Assembly: GCA_021397835.1 (NCBI GenBank)
Contig: JAJFZO010000609.1
Span: forward strand, 436,501 to 500,500
Reading direction: 5' to 3'
DNA length: 64,000 nt
Origin: Moringa oleifera
Lineage: Eukaryota > Streptophyta > Magnoliopsida > Brassicales > Moringaceae
Every line of letters starts with the position of its first letter. Position 1 is the stretch's first letter. Below are positions 24,328 to 38,331 of the stretch, one piece after another. The translations under genes were made by a program, and so were the position numbers. Under the pieces are notes generated by a model, which saw nothing but the letters and a program-made list of their open reading frames with translations, had not been told where the DNA came from and did no database searches.

Positions 24328-27012
24328 ATGTGGTTTTCCTTCTGGAGATCCAGGGATAGATTCTCCTTAGAAGAACTCAGGTTTTTGATCCTCTTTTTAT
24401 AATCTTATTTTGCTTCGATGCTCATAGTTTTTAAGATTCTCTTTTTCTGGGTGTTTTAACCATAACTATGATCATAAAACTAGCATAGTTAGGGCTGCTT
24501 GGTCTGACGAGTCATTGTATTAACTTAAATGTGACTTGAAAATCTGATTGCTGTAGAACTCTGGGGTCAATTTGTGTGGAAAATGGAATAACGGGCCATC
24601 ATAAATTATTTTCTAATTTCTATGTCTATAAGTAAATATTTATATGTATATAATTTGCTTTTTTGTTATAATACTCCATTAGTGATGAGCAATAGTGGAC
24701 TCTAGCTTCCATGTGATGCAGAAATACAGAGATTGATGCTCTTTATATTTCCTTTTAGCATGTTTGAGAAAGAAAATTCAATTAAGTTGGTCTATTATTT
24801 TAGTCAATAAGTAAAAATTTCTGGTAAACAATTGGTTATCCGTTGCTATGAAAACAGAGGCTATTTGTTTGCTGATGTGTGTTGTGAATTTATGTGTTTT
24901 TGGTTTTCAGCTTTAATACTTGTACCTTGTAGTTTTATTTAAGTAGATTGATTCTTTGTCACTCTTATACTTTTGTCCTTAGGTGAATTCTTGTATGAAG
25001 AAAATCGATATTGAAAAGTTTAACTCATGTTTTATGGTCCTAAATGTAGAATTTTGGTTTTATAGACATCAGTGGCTCTAGCATGAGCTGGTGATATTCC
25101 AAATTACTTATTTAGTATCAGATTTCTTGAGATACTGTCAAATCAAATGTGTAGATATTTGCTTAATGGTATTTCTATCTCCTTTTCTCTCTTTTTCTGC
25201 ATGGTCAATGTAGATGCCATTGATTATGAAGAAACTCTGAAATTATGTGAACATTGGAAGTCATGAAACAAATCTTGATCTGTTTGTATATGGTAGAGAT
25301 TCAAGTATTGAAGTGAGTAAACTTTGACTTATGTTTTATTCTACGTTTTCCACCTCTGATAAGCTGTAGTACTGATGTTGTATTGGTGCATAAATATTAT
25401 CCGAAGACTGGTAGCATTGTGAAGCTTTATCTTGTTGCTCAGGAGCTCAGTCTGCTGGTGTCATGAAAACAATCATTGCATAATGATGTATGATGATAAC
25501 AGCTAATATTTCTCTGTAGTTTTTAAATGATAATTGTTTGCTGCATCGGTTGTAGATATTTGACTGAGCAGCTGCAGAAAACTCAAATTGTTAATGATAT
25601 TAATAAGGTAACTAAGATACTTCTTTCCTTGTGTTTTTTATAATTGTGGTGTTATTGCTATTTCTTCCTTCATTTGTCTAGTTTTCTTATGTAATTTTCC
25701 ACGGTGAAGGATTTTGTTATTGAGGCGCTGAGATCAATTGCGGAGTTATTAACATATGGCGACCAGCATAACTCAACCTTTTTTGAGTGAGACATCTTAA
25801 TGTTCTTTTTGTCATTTGACATGCGCATGTCAGTTTGAAAATTTGTAACATCTCTGCTCTCTGTAGATTTTTCATGGAGAAGCAAGTAATGGGGGAATTT
25901 GTACGTATACTAAAGACTAGCAGAACTGGTACTATCTCACTTCAGTTGCTGCAGACACTAAGCATCATGATCCAGAACTTAAAAAGTGAACATGCTATAT
26001 GTAAGTTTGTTTTCTGTCAAAGAATGCATGTATTCAGGTGCTAAGTTTCAATAGTTGCTTCTTTCACTTTGAAAAGGTTAATTAGTAAGCTTACCTTTGT
26101 AAAATTTTTGCAGATTACATGTTCAGTAATGAACATATCAACTACCTGATAACTTACAATTTTGACTTCCGTAACGAGGAACTTTTATCTTACTACATAT
26201 CATTTTTGAGGTTTGTTTTCTTTTAGTTTTAACCTAGTAGCTTTTATGAATTCCTCATAGTTATTCAATGACCTATGGTTTTTGGTCTTGTTGGTTACTG
26301 TGGCATTCTAACCTTATGTGGTTGTTTTACATAGAGCTATAAGTGGAAAGCTGAACAAAAATACAATTTCCCTGCTTGTGAAGACCCACAATGTTAGTTT
26401 TCTTTCCTTTCTTCCCCTTATGTTTTCAATTTGACAGCATATAAGTTCATAAAATTTTCTTTTTTTTGCTTTTCATAAGCTTTTCTTCTCTGTTTGAATA
26501 ATTTGTTATTTGCTATTTTTAATTGTGAGCTATGACATTTTGGAGCTACATGTTATGAGTAACTAGGCAATAGTTGGGCAAGTATTTTCGTAGGTGAATC
26601 TCGATTAGTAGTTACAGTCATGTTCCTTTCTAAGATTGATAAGGTGACGTTCTGGTCTGCTTTTTATTGGAAGAAATTTATAAACCTTCATAACATTCCT
26701 TTATTGTTTCTGCAAAAATCTGTATGAAGTTTAGTATTGGCGCACAGTTTATTTGGTAAAGACCATCTGTTAGGGGTTTGCTCCATGATTGTAAATCTAG
26801 CCTGTAAGGCTGGCAGAATATTTCTGACTGACAAGCTAATGCATGAGATGGTTATCTAGTATTATTTCTCTCTTTTTGGTCATTGAAATATCAGTTCTTC
26901 ATTTTCTCTAACATGATGGCTACAGCTGACAGTGAATGCTTACGAAGTCTTAACTAGATACTAGCTCTCAGCTCAAGAGTCACGCTTCTTCTCTCTCTTT
27001 GTTTTTCCTTAT

Positions 27013-27056
<44 letters not shown>

Positions 27057-30000
27057 GCACGTATGTATATACAAATTGATAGTTTTCTATGGATATAGGA
27101 TGAAGTAGTCTCCTTTCCATTATACGTTGAGGCGATACGGTTTGCGTTTCATGAAGAGAACATGATTCGCACTGCAGTACGTGCATTAACCCTAAATGTC
27201 TATCATGGTGAGCTTATAATACAGCTATTGCCCAATTTCCTTTTTACTTTCTATTTCTTTTTCTCTGTATGTAATCTCTAATGCTTTATGTTGGCTTCCA
27301 GTTGGAGATGATTGTGTGAATAAATTTGTCACCAGCACCCCTCATGCAGATTATTTTTCAAACTTAGTTTCATTTTTCTGTGAGCAGTGCGTGGATTTAA
27401 ATGCGTTGGTGTCTGACATTCTAAAGTAAGAGTTAGAATGATTAATGTCATGATGATTGTTAACAGATGTTGTCATGTCCTAAAAAGTATCATATGTTTA
27501 CTGAGACAGAAACCCACGGGCAGACTCAACCTCGAAAATTCTTGCTGCTGTAGATGAGATTGAGGACAATCTCTACTATTTTAGTGATGTTATCTCTGCT
27601 GGGATTCCAGATGTTGGGAGGTTGATAACAGACAACATTTTTCAGCATTTGATTCTTCCATTGCTTCTTCCATCTTTGTGCACAGATGCTACTCATGTAC
27701 CCGACTTTATCTTTATCTCTTTCTGTCTTTTTGATTCCGTTTGTTTCCTTTTGGTTTAGGGTGGCCAAAAGCTTTCGAAGGGTTTGTCATTTTATTCTTA
27801 TTTGACCTTTTTTTTCTTGTGAATCCAGGAAATGCGGATTAGTTCTGTCACTTCGATGTATCTACTTTGTTGCATCTTACGGATAGTTAAAATCAAAGAT
27901 TTGGCAAACACCTTTGCTGCTGCTCTTTTCTGTCCTGTGGAAGCCTTCATCTCAATATCTCAAGTGAAACTCAATGGCTATGTTTCCAGTAATAACTTTA
28001 CAGATGAAAGCCAGCAGCCAGACAATAATGCTGTTGATGAGGTTGGCGATGGGTGTTTAAGGGTCACTGTGCCAAGAAATGATAGTTCCGCTCAAATTCA
28101 TGCTGGACATCTTATCACAAGAAGTAATTCTTGCAGTTCACACTTGGTTTTGAGGTAATGTGCTATTAACTGTGGTCAATTCGCCAAAGAAAAGATTTCT
28201 AAAATCTTTTATTTTCTTGTTTCCTGTAATTGTATTTTTCTATAATTTAATGGTAAACGATAGTAGTTACTGTTAAGGTATTGCAAAAATTGCACAATTA
28301 GTGGGATCTTATTAGGTCAACATCAAGCTTCCTGTCAGACCTGTGAGTGATAAAATTCTTTACAGAAAACATTAAGTGGGAATCCTTTTTCTTTTCAGAG
28401 AACAAAATTTACATGTTTTATTTATGATTTTGAGATTCATTATCTTACAAATTGCATATATGTATGCATATATGTGCTTGTTTTCTTTTTTCTTGATTGA
28501 CCAAAACTTCAGTCGTAGATTCAGTAAAAGAATTAAAAAAAAAAAAGGAAATTAGGAAGGGATACTTATTTTGTTGATTGGTCATCAAATGATCAATTGT
28601 TGTGGTCAGGCAGTCGGTGCGGTGAAAAATGAATTACGTGGTGTAATGTTGATTTCTACCCACCTATTGCATATTTAAGCACACACATATACATCTATAT
28701 GCCATTGTACACAGACACACCACACCACCGCCTTGCAAGCATTCATATACATAGATGCATGCATGTGCAGATGCATATATTTAAATACATTGTTTTCCCA
28801 TCAATTCCTGGTTATCAAAGTGCACACACTTGTGGGAGTCGGACCCACTTCTCATTCCATTTGTGGGAATTTGATGATCTATAAACCGTCCCTAACGAAC
28901 GATCGGCTCATGTTTGAGCATGATGAATCACTTTGTGCCGACCTGTTGCTAATAAACTTTTCGGGCTCATATGAAAATGGAAAACTTGAGCATTTTCTGC
29001 TTCGGTGGATGAAGAATCGCAAACATAATAATTTTTGGTTCAATTACCATTTTAAAAGTGGGTTAGAAAAGGAACTTATGAAAATTTTGTTCACAAAAGA
29101 AAAGCAAAAAGAATGAAGTTTCTAATTATCATCTTTGACGAAGACCGTCATGAAAAATGGTTACATGATTTCAACAAGTTCCATGGCCTTGGAAATCATG
29201 GCCATTGCCAGCTAGGCCACACTGGCACTTTTTATACGTGCTGAAGGGTAAACTCATTTGATTCATCTGATGTAGTGCTTAATTCACCCTAGAGAGTTAA
29301 ACACTGTGGTTCCGTTTTCATGAACCTTCAGCTACTGTTAGCTTCAAGCCAGAATAAAGAAGAGATATGGAGAATAAGAAAAGAATAGGAGCCTAACACT
29401 TCTTTCATCTATTTCAATAAGGTGCTCAAATATGGAAAGTAAGAATGTGAGCCTCATACAAAGAAGAGAAATGGAGAACTAGGAAAGGAATAGGTGCCTA
29501 ATACCTCTTGGTTTTTGGCTTGTTCAAAGGTGAATATGTCTCCCAATTTACTTTTTTTTTTTTTTTAATATTATGCAAAGCAAGGATAAACATGTATAGT
29601 CATTTTTGGCATTTAGAATAATTGGTTTCTGACATCAGCAGATTCCCTTGTGTTCATTAACAGCAAGCTAATGGAATGTGTGTTTGAAACCCGTTTGAAT
29701 GCTTAGAGGTTTTAGTGATGAATTTCTAATGGGTAGTTGGAAGCTTGTTTCTTTAATTGCACATAAGATTCTGAACTTTTTCCTTTGGTGCATTGTCTTT
29801 CTTGAATTATAAACATTTACTTTATATCAGACTGTTCTTTTCTGGGGATGGTTCAAGTTCGACTGTAAATGTATAAGATACTAAATATATAGGACTCTTT
29901 AATCTTTAGAATATTGATCCTATTTCACAAATGCCCCGGTTCAGTTTCTCTAATTTTTTTTTTCTTTTTCTTTTTATGATCGCTTTCCTTTCTGAGATGT

Positions 30001-33000
30001 GATGGATTATGGTTTGCCCCTTTTCCATGTTGTAATATTTTGAACTTGACATTCCACTTGTGTCTAGGGAGACTTTGCTTTCATATATTAGGAGCGGGGA
30101 TGATGTACAAGCTTTGGGTTCCTTGAGCATGCTGGCTACTCTATTGCAAACAAAAGGTTATATTATTGAAGTTGTTCAGGTTTTATCATGCTTTCTACTC
30201 CTATTTCCTTATTTAAGTATCCATATTTTTAGAATTGGACGAATCAATGCTAGATGGACTTGGCATTCTTCCACAGCGCCAACAACATAAGAAACTTCTG
30301 CTGGTGAGTTATAGCCTTAGTTGCTTATCTCAGCTTCAGAATCTGTGTTTCTATGCTTAACTGAAAAAAGATCTTCCAATATTTTTGTTTATGAAAGTTT
30401 TGGTGATTGTGTGGTATCAGATTTTGAATTTGAATGAAAAATAAGTTGTCTAATCATGACCAAGTGTTATCAAATATCATGTGTCACGAATAAACTAGAA
30501 TTTGAAGTCTTAGAACAATAGAGTTGAGTGGTCTTTCATTTGGAGGATATAAGGTGGGGATGGAAAGATGAAATGGTGAATATAGTGTTAAGAAACTATG
30601 TTCTTAGACTGAATCTGATGGCTTATTGCAAGTTCTCCTCCTATCTTTGTTAATGCAATGCATTATGAAAGATAATGGATCAAAGCCTTTAGTTATACCT
30701 TTTTTAGCAGTGAGGACCAGTACAAAAGATCAATGCATGTAGAAAGATGATCAGCATGCCTTTTGCATGGTTAATATGCATCAAGTATGCATTAGAAAAC
30801 TTCGAATTTGATGATAATAGATTTTAAGTTTCCATACATTCAATGGAATGAACACAGGCTTCATGTCCAGCACAATGTTGATATATTCTCTATTCTGGGT
30901 AATTTGTGCTTGTTTGTATGTGCATCAACACATAGTATTAATGAGTCCCCTGGGCTGTCAACTTGTTAACTAAAGAATTTACATAAGCTATACAAAAGTA
31001 GGCTTCTCTGTGTTTAGGTACATTTTGATATGTCCGATTTTTCTTTTGGAAGTAGGTCTCTCACTTGATGAACTTAAAACTGCGTCCATGAGGTGCCTCT
31101 GGGTCAATTGATCTGTCCGCTGAGGAAAATTTGATACATTTGTAGTTTCCCTAATCAGAGTAAATAATCCTTAGTTCTAAGGTTTTTCTTAAAAGTTTTC
31201 TGCTTGAAATGTAATGTAGTTGTTGTTGTCTTCTACAGCAAGCTTTGGTTGGTGAAGGCTCTGGTGAAGAACAACTTTTTTCATCAGGGGGTGGCCCTAT
31301 GAGAGATGGTATCAGTTATGAGCTTGATGGCTATCTACAGAAGTTGAAGGTATTGAAGTTCTTGGCTCTTCTTCCTCTTTCTATCTATCTAGTCACAAAA
31401 AATTAAGACAGGATGAAAAAGTATATTGTGAATCTTAAGATGTTGGATATGGGTTAAAGCTTGCCTAATCGTGTTCTACATGATGTTTATGACTGCAAAA
31501 TGACTAAAATACTTGAAAATTGAATCACACTAATATTCTGTATTATGTTGAATAATATCCTTCAGTTTTTGATTTATTGACAGATAATTTTTTCTTTTTG
31601 TCTATTTGTTTCTCCCTCCCATGACAAACAATTATCTTTTCATAATGCAAATATTTAACTGTTTTTGTGTCAGGATATTAGTGTTTGCTTGGCAAACCTT
31701 TTCTTCAAAGAAAGCATGGTGAATATAATATGTCTTAGAAGTATAGTGTAATTTCCTTTTCCTTTTCCTCTTTGGCTATAGGCTCCTGTAATAGTGAGTC
31801 CATCCGTACAAACAATTGTCCTGAGCATGTTAATAGATGAAGGCATGTTTGTATCGCTTTTTTAAGTTTGCTTAGTTTGATTCCATATGACCTTCATTGA
31901 TAGCAATAGCATGCCTGTGCTAGCCTTATTAAATCTTAAGCAAAAATTGGGGTTGTATTTTGTTCTGGAAATGAAACTGACTGATTAAAAGAATCTTATA
32001 AGAAAAACAAAAAATCTTATTCTCGCGTCCTTTTTTGTTTCCCATATCCCATATCCCATACCACCCCCTCGAGGACAATTTTCTTTGTTCATATTTAGAA
32101 TAAACTGAACTAGAGATGTTGTGGATCTATGAAATTGTAGCAACCTGCTGATGTCAATCTGGAAACAAATTCGTCATTTGAGTTACTTATTCATGTTGGG
32201 GCAGGAATGTCTCTCTTTAGTTCACTCGCTCAACACACATACATTTTCTGTTAGTCTGTTTGTCTGCTTTTATATTATGTCCTTTGCCCTATGGTACAAC
32301 TAGGGTACTGTGTGTCCAATTTTGATTCAGTGATATGATCCCTCAGCCAATTAAGCTGTTGGCTTCTATAATAATACTTCAAATGTTGACGTTTTTGTGG
32401 TTAGATCTAATTCATAATAATTATTGATAATATTTCTGTGTATATATGTAATTAATGACCTTGATGTGGCGTAATCTTTTTGCAACAAACAAGTTATAAA
32501 TTTCTTTTTTCAAGTTGTTGTCTTCTGGTGATTTTAACTTGTGCTGTTGTATTTTCTTGCTTCTTTACTTCTAGCAGAAATTGCATCATACTTGCTTAAC
32601 TTAGACCATATTTTCCTTGATTCAGTTTATATTTACTTTTATTTCTTACATTTGACAGGATCAGTATGGTCTGTTATGTTCTTTTTCAGAGGTGGGGATG
32701 AGCCCTCGTCTACATAGGCATCAGGTACATTACACATAGCTTAAGATACTCTTCTATTCTTCTGTTGGGCAGTACGTTATGCAGAAAGAGGAGAGAACAG
32801 GGTAGGAAGAATGAAGCAAAAAGTCTGGACATTGTTGTATATGTGTCTTGATATAGGCATAGTGTTGATTGCTGGTCAATCTTACTTAGAGTAAAACAAA
32901 TTGACTATATACAGCTTCTTCGTGACATGGAGAGCTTGTCATTGTCTTTTTTTTTTTTTTTTGGGTAGAAACGAAATAGAATATATTACTTATAGCACAT

Positions 33001-36000
33001 AGGGGGTGCAACCCATTTACAAGAGCTTGTCATTACTTATTGTTATCTTCATCCTTTTTCGCCAAAGGAACCGGAAATATCATCCAAATTTGATGCAATA
33101 TGTCTTCTAGGTACTTGATGCGTTGGTTAGTCTTGTCTGCCGGTCTAACATATCTGCAGAGACACTGTGGAATGGTGGTTGGCTTTTGCGTCAGTTGCTT
33201 CCCTATAGCGAGGCAGAGTTTAATAGTCATCATCTTGGGATGCTGAAGGTATGTTATACACAAACATGGAGTAGATTGTTGAATGGTTATGTCTGCACTT
33301 TCATGTATTGATATTAAGTTAGCAAAGTATGTGCTGAATTTCTATTAAAGCTTAGTGGTAGACTTTGCCTTACATTGCTTAGTTTTATACTTTTATATGA
33401 TGTTCAAGGGCTGAAAAAGTATAATCTTTTATGTTGTTGATATGAAAAGTTGTTAGTGGATGTCAACATATCGCTGATGAAGGTTTATTTGCCTCTTAAT
33501 TATATTGATTTACATGTGTTGTTTATGTCAAGTGTTAATCACCAAACCTTTTGGTTTGGTTAATCCTTACAAAGGTAGCTTGTAAGTACATTTTGTAGTG
33601 TGAGAAAGGAGTTACTCCTTGCTAAACAAAGGGAAAGAGAAAAAAGTGAGAAAGAAAGAAAAGAAAATCAAAATATTTGCTCTTGGACTATGATGAATTC
33701 TCTATAACTTGTTTGGTTGATGGAATGGAATTAGGTTTGAATATAAATGCTATTCCAAAGGATTGCAGCAGATTCTTGCAGTTTGGTTGTGCATATGGAG
33801 CTGTTGCCTCGATTCTGGCTCCAATTCTGAAGTCTGGTTATGTAAACTACCAAGCTAAGATCAGGATGCGATATGCTAAAGATGACTAGAATATCCCTTT
33901 TTCTTGAAAACATTAAAGAATTAAATGGACACACAAACATGTTACATATACATATATATATATATATAACTATCATGTGAAAATAATTACATACTATCTC
34001 GAGTTAATTTTAGATTTATAAATAAATTAACCAAGATAACTTTTCTTTTACATGAATTACGAAAAGTAGACTATAAGAGAAATGCAGAGTAGGAAAACAG
34101 GCAAGGAGAAAAAGGAAAAAAGATTAGGCAAATATAGACTCCAACAGTCTAAATTCTAAGTCTTTCAAAATGCAGGCAGATTGGAAACAAGAATAAAAGG
34201 TTGATAAAAATTTACATCAAAAATTTCGAAGGAAAATACTCAATGAATTAGGATTAGTGCTACTCTTACAGTGCAATAGAGTGAACAAGGAAAAGATGTT
34301 TATACCCAAACATGTATTTTTTTAAAAAAAAAAATTGATTACAAAAGGTAATTTTGGAACAGGTCTTAACTGCCAAAGCTAATTTGGTTAAATAATCCTA
34401 TGGTTCCAGTTATTTGCTGTTTGGAATTAGTGGATGTCAAGGGACTAGCCAAGCATCTGTATTCCTCCTTTTTTTTTTCTTCTTTTTTTTTTCTGGAATT
34501 CAACATTCATTTGAGTTTTGCATTCTGATTTACATAAAAAATTAAAAAAGAAAACAAAATAAGAATTGTAAAACAATTGCTGTTTAATAGGAATGAAATT
34601 TTCATTTCTAGCATACCTGCCTGGCTTCAATTTTCTTCATTATCCACCTTTTTTGTATTGGCATTTTGTATGTTATAAAATATATGTAAATTGTACTTTT
34701 GATTACTGCATTATAAATAGAAGTGGGAACCAGTGAACCAGCCATGAGTCGATTGGTTATAGTTCTTTTTGTCATGTGATTTATTTGTGAAAGTAATTTA
34801 TTATAGAATTGTTATAAACAATGAGAACTGGTTGAAACTATGAACGGGTACCTCTTATGTTTGTTTTATAAGGAGCTAGTCAATCTTATCATTAGGAAGT
34901 AGGCTGGAAAAGATGGGGGAGAAAGTTGGGATTGTAGATATGTGTTTGATATATCATTAGGAATGGATGAAGGAGGTCTTGCACTTAGGGTGTCACCAAC
35001 CCTAGAATTTTGTGCAGGCAGCTGGAGTCTATGAAGAGAATGTTGGAAATCCAAAGATATCATTTCCATCAATAATTGGATTAATGAGGATATCATGATT
35101 GAAAAGTGAGTGTAAAGGTCAACAGAAAGTAAAATATAACATCTTTGAAGAGGTAAATGTTGTAGTAATTGAGGAAAAAATGAAGAAGAATTGGTTTCCC
35201 TGTTCTGCAATGAAAGACCTGGAATGAGTGGCTATGGAGTGAAGAACAAGATGTTCTTTTATCCACTACTGCAATAGGATTCACATGACTGAGCCCGTTT
35301 ATTTGGGAATAATGTTGCTCCATGGCGCTGATCCTTTGATGATCTGATTTGTCTATCATTTTCATAAATTGAGGAATTCTAGTAACTAAAGCTTGCGGTT
35401 GAGTCAGTAGGATGCAACATCTTCTTTGCTTCCTAAAGAAGCATATATGTGATTTCGTGGATTTTTTTTAAAATAAAAAAAAAAAGAAAACGGTATTCAG
35501 TGACAGTCTCCTGTGGCATTTTCTGCTTGGGTGGAAATGTAAATGTAACACTTGCAAAGCACCTTTGTGAAATTTTTTATGCGCTGACCAAGGAGGTGAT
35601 ATTTGATTTATGGTGAATTCTTTTTTCTCAGCTTGATTAATATTAGCTCATATTTCTTTCCTTCAAAGATTTGATGGTGTAGTCATTATTCTCTTTGTTG
35701 TCAATTGTATTTTTAATCTATTTACGTAGATCAACTAGTAACGAATGCATCATAATGATGGGAGACTTGTGCACAGGAGTCGTACAAGAAATGCACTAAT
35801 GCCCTCCTACAGGAGATTAGAGGTATTTGGGCTGATCTACTCATTGTAGTGCTCTATGATGAGTGGAAGAAGTGCAAAAGAGGTAACTAACAAGACCTTT
35901 GATGCTATTACTGATGAGCTTGTGTCTTAATTTTTGAAAGTTGAAATTTCTATTTGTAGTAATTGAGTCGCCCTCGCCATGGAAAGAGCCCAAGTACATT

Positions 36001-38331
36001 CTCTTACAGCTGGAGAAGTCCTCCTTAGGAGGTAAGGCTTACTTCAGTTGAGCATTATTTGGTCCCTTAATTGAAGATCTTTCAATTAGTCTCTTTCATC
36101 TCACCTTTTTTTTTTTTTGGTTCCCTTGTTCATCACATGTGAATTCGTTTATGAATCTTGTTCATAGACACTGTTGCCGGTGAATCATCACTTACAGCTG
36201 GTGAAAGAATGTGCGAGTTGGTGAAGGTTTGTTTGTTATACTTCATCAATCATATTTTTATTGAACCAATGGTTGATGCACATAGGATAGATGCTGCACT
36301 TTACTATTATGGAGCTTAGATCTCTCTCCTTCTCCCTTTATCCTCTTTTTCTCACATTTGTTATCATTGGGAATTAGAAAGCAATAAATATGATACTCTA
36401 AGGTTGTGGTCTAGTATAAAATGTGGAGCGGAACTACAAGTGAGTTATAATACATGGATAGACCAGTACGGAAAATTTCTAAACCGATGGGATGGACTTA
36501 GGGGACCTGCTTATGTTTATGTTTATGTTTGTGTATATAGTTATTTGTTTTTGCACATGTGACATATGTATTAATGGCCTTTCACAGTTATAATTTAATA
36601 GTTAAGTCTTTTATTAATAGCCTGGCAAAGAAGGCTTGAAAGAGAAATGGCCAAAAGATGCACCTTCCTCGGAGTTTCCAACCCATGAAAGGAAAGTAGA
36701 GGAAGCCCAAACTACGGAATCTTGCTCTTTTGTTAAGATGGTAGAAAAACCAAAATATTAAGGAGCCAGAGAATATTGCAACCTACCAATACATGAACTT
36801 TCTTCTCCTTCTCTTCTATTAATTTCCTTGTTCACCTGCCTGAAATCCTAAAACTTTGCAATCAGTTAATCAATTTTGGTATTGTCTTAAATCAAGAATA
36901 TCATGTCTTGAGCAATAAGAACAATTACCTCCTCCTCCCCCCTGGTGCCCCCTTAAAACATCTTGGAATTATTCTCATGTAGCCACGAAATAAACAACTC
37001 TGATGATCTTGTTTTTGTATATATCTACAAAGCATCCCTAATATGCATATAGCATATTGAGTGTATATGAGTCTGTAATATAGTGTAATATGAATAAGGA
37101 GGGCATCTTTGAGATTCTCTACCCAGCATATAATATTTGTAAGTCAATATGATTTGTTTCCTGTCCTTAGCCCTTCTGCTGTTTCTTGTATGCATGGTGT
37201 AGATTGCTGATATCTTTCTTTCTTTCTTTTTTTTTTTTTTTTTGGGCTCCACCTTAGGTGTTTGTGCTACTTCATCAACTTCAAATTTTCTCACTTGGTA
37301 GGGCCTTGTCTGAGCAGCCTCCTATTCATCATCCAACTGATTTGCCCAGAAATTCTCGTGCCACAACAGCTGGTCTGGATGTTTCAGGTCTAAAGCCAGG
37401 CACTGAATTAAGACTAGGTTAGTTGTTTCTATGATGTTCATATTCACCCAAAATTGGTCAATGGTACCTTTTTTCTTTCTCAATTTGTTTCAAAATATCA
37501 ATACTAGGTTATAGACAGTTTTTCTGTATAGTATATCTTTCTGATTTTATGCAATGAAATATTCAGTTTTCTTAGAGATTTGCATTTTCTACTTACAGCA
37601 TCTGATCAAGAATTTTATTATTAAATCATTCTGGGCTTGGGCATGCGCAGTTGATGCTGTGCCTTGTAGGATTGCGTTTGAGAGGGGCAAGGAGCGTCAG
37701 TTTTCCTTTCTAGCTATCTCTGTGGGCACATCTGGATGGGTTGTCCTTGCAGAAGATTTACCCTTGAAGCAGGATTATGGAATTGTTCGGGTTGCTGCTC
37801 CTTTGGCTGGCTCTAATGTATGTATGAATATTTTGTCCTCTTCATATAACATTGCATACAGCACTTCCATCATCCAGGTGTTTTGAGTGTGCTTATGTGC
37901 ATGTTCACTTGAATGCGTGTGTTCAACATGTAACTCCATGTTTGGAATCAAATGTCTCACTCAATTAGTGCACAGTGACACAGAAGAGCATTGATGATAA
38001 TCACAAAAGTAAACAATCTTTTCTTTCCTTATGCCTTCAGCCTCGAATTGATGATAAGCACTCAAGATGGCTACACTTGCGGATCCGCCCCTCCACTTTA
38101 CCTTTTTTGGATCCTGCAAAACGTGGTGTTTACAGTAAATTAAAGTCGAAAGCTTTGGTTGATGGAAGATGGACCCTTGCTTTCAGGGATGAGGAATCTT
38201 GCAAATCTGCTTTCTCTATGATTGTTGAGGAGATTAATGCACAAAGCAGCGAGGTGGAGAGAAGTCTAAAACCATTGCTTGAGCTTGAGAGAAATGTCGA
38301 TGATTCAAGCCTTTCTTCCTCTCCTCCTTGA
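24328..38331 (+). CDS. TRANSPARENT TESTA 9 / GFS9, CLEC16A-like FPL-domain protein (21 exons)
   Basis: Exons: 24328-24380, 25556-25607, 25710-25786, 25867-26000, 26114-26210, 26335-26392, 27099-27207, 27302-27425, 27510-27696, 27829-28154, 30068-30156, 30233-30303, 31239-31349, 32659-32724, 33111-33248, 35777-35882, 35960-36031, 36168-36226, 37258-37417, 37651-37817, 38041-38331. All introns are GT-AG and the exons join in frame to 848 residues plus TGA. The start MWFSFWRSRDRFSLEELRYL and the FPL domain (about residues 40-193, with SIAELLTYGDQ, STFFEFFMEKQVM, LQLLQTLSIMIQNL and AVRALTLNVY) match the CLEC16A family. C-terminal landmarks are NISAETLWNGGWLLRQLLPY, VPCRIAFERGKERQFSFLAI and LVDGRWTLAFRDEESCKSA. 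The Arabidopsis homologue is a Golgi-associated peripheral protein needed for vacuolar traffic and seed-coat flavonoid deposition; animal CLEC16A acts in endosomal traffic and mitophagy. No transmembrane segment is evident. No stop or frameshift is seen, so the gene should be functional. Exon edges rest on frame and consensus sites, not on transcripts. Confidence 0.93.
27018..27057. repeat. (TG)n microsatellite in TT9 intron 6
   Basis: About 16 TG units followed by GCGTGTGCAC, lying about 50 bases before exon 7. It is likely to vary in length between individuals. Confidence 0.95.
28155..30067 (+). other. TT9 intron 10 (long)
   Basis: A 1.9-kb intron. It holds T- and A-runs, CACACA/ATACAT low-complexity sequence near 28680-28780 and two open frames (about 28733-29116) without recognisable homology. 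No inserted gene is seen. Confidence 0.6.
32931..33034 (-). mobile_element. Short poly(A)-tailed insertion with 13-bp target duplication in TT9 intron 14
   Basis: AGAGCTTGTCATT occurs at 32931-32943 and again at 33022-33034. The 78 bases between them begin with a T-run of about 18. On the - strand this is a fragment starting TTGTAAATGGGTTGCACCCC and ending in a poly(A) tail. Target duplication plus tail is the signature of LINE-type reverse transcription, so this is a 5'-truncated LINE or a short SINE. The perfect duplication suggests a young insertion. It ends about 75 bases before exon 15. Confidence 0.85.
33249..35776 (+). other. TT9 intron 15 (longest)
   Basis: A 2.5-kb intron with A-runs, a (TA)n run near 33953-33967 and C/T-rich patches. 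Open frames here (for example 35210-34866 on -) show no family I recognise. No target duplications or transposon domains were found. Confidence 0.55.
36621..36761 (+). other. Possible alternative last exon inside TT9 intron 18
   Basis: TATTAATAG at 36612-36620 is a good splice acceptor, and the next 46 codons are open in the same phase as the end of exon 18, ending with TAA at 36759-36761. The peptide starts PGKEGLKEKWPKDAPSSEFP, is hydrophilic and has coding-like base use unlike the rest of the intron. A polyadenylation-type AATAAA lies at about 36989. Splicing exon 18 to it would give a protein of about 689 residues without the C-terminal fifth. I do not recognise the peptide. It may instead be a captured exon fragment from another gene. 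Confidence 0.4.

Noticed and set aside
27832..28158. 108-codon frame starting at an ATG near 27832
   Set aside because: It is simply exon 10 of TT9 read from an internal methionine, running a few bases past its donor site.
31782..31862. Possible extra exon in TT9 intron 13 after the acceptor ...CTCTTTGGCTATAG
   Set aside because: The acceptor is good and the first ~25 codons are open in phase, but there is no good GT donor before a stop. Direct joining of exon 13 to exon 14 gives the expected family sequence.
34866..35365. Two overlapping - strand frames in TT9 intron 15
   Set aside because: No recognisable domain, overlapping each other in different frames, and low-complexity residue use. 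Probably chance.
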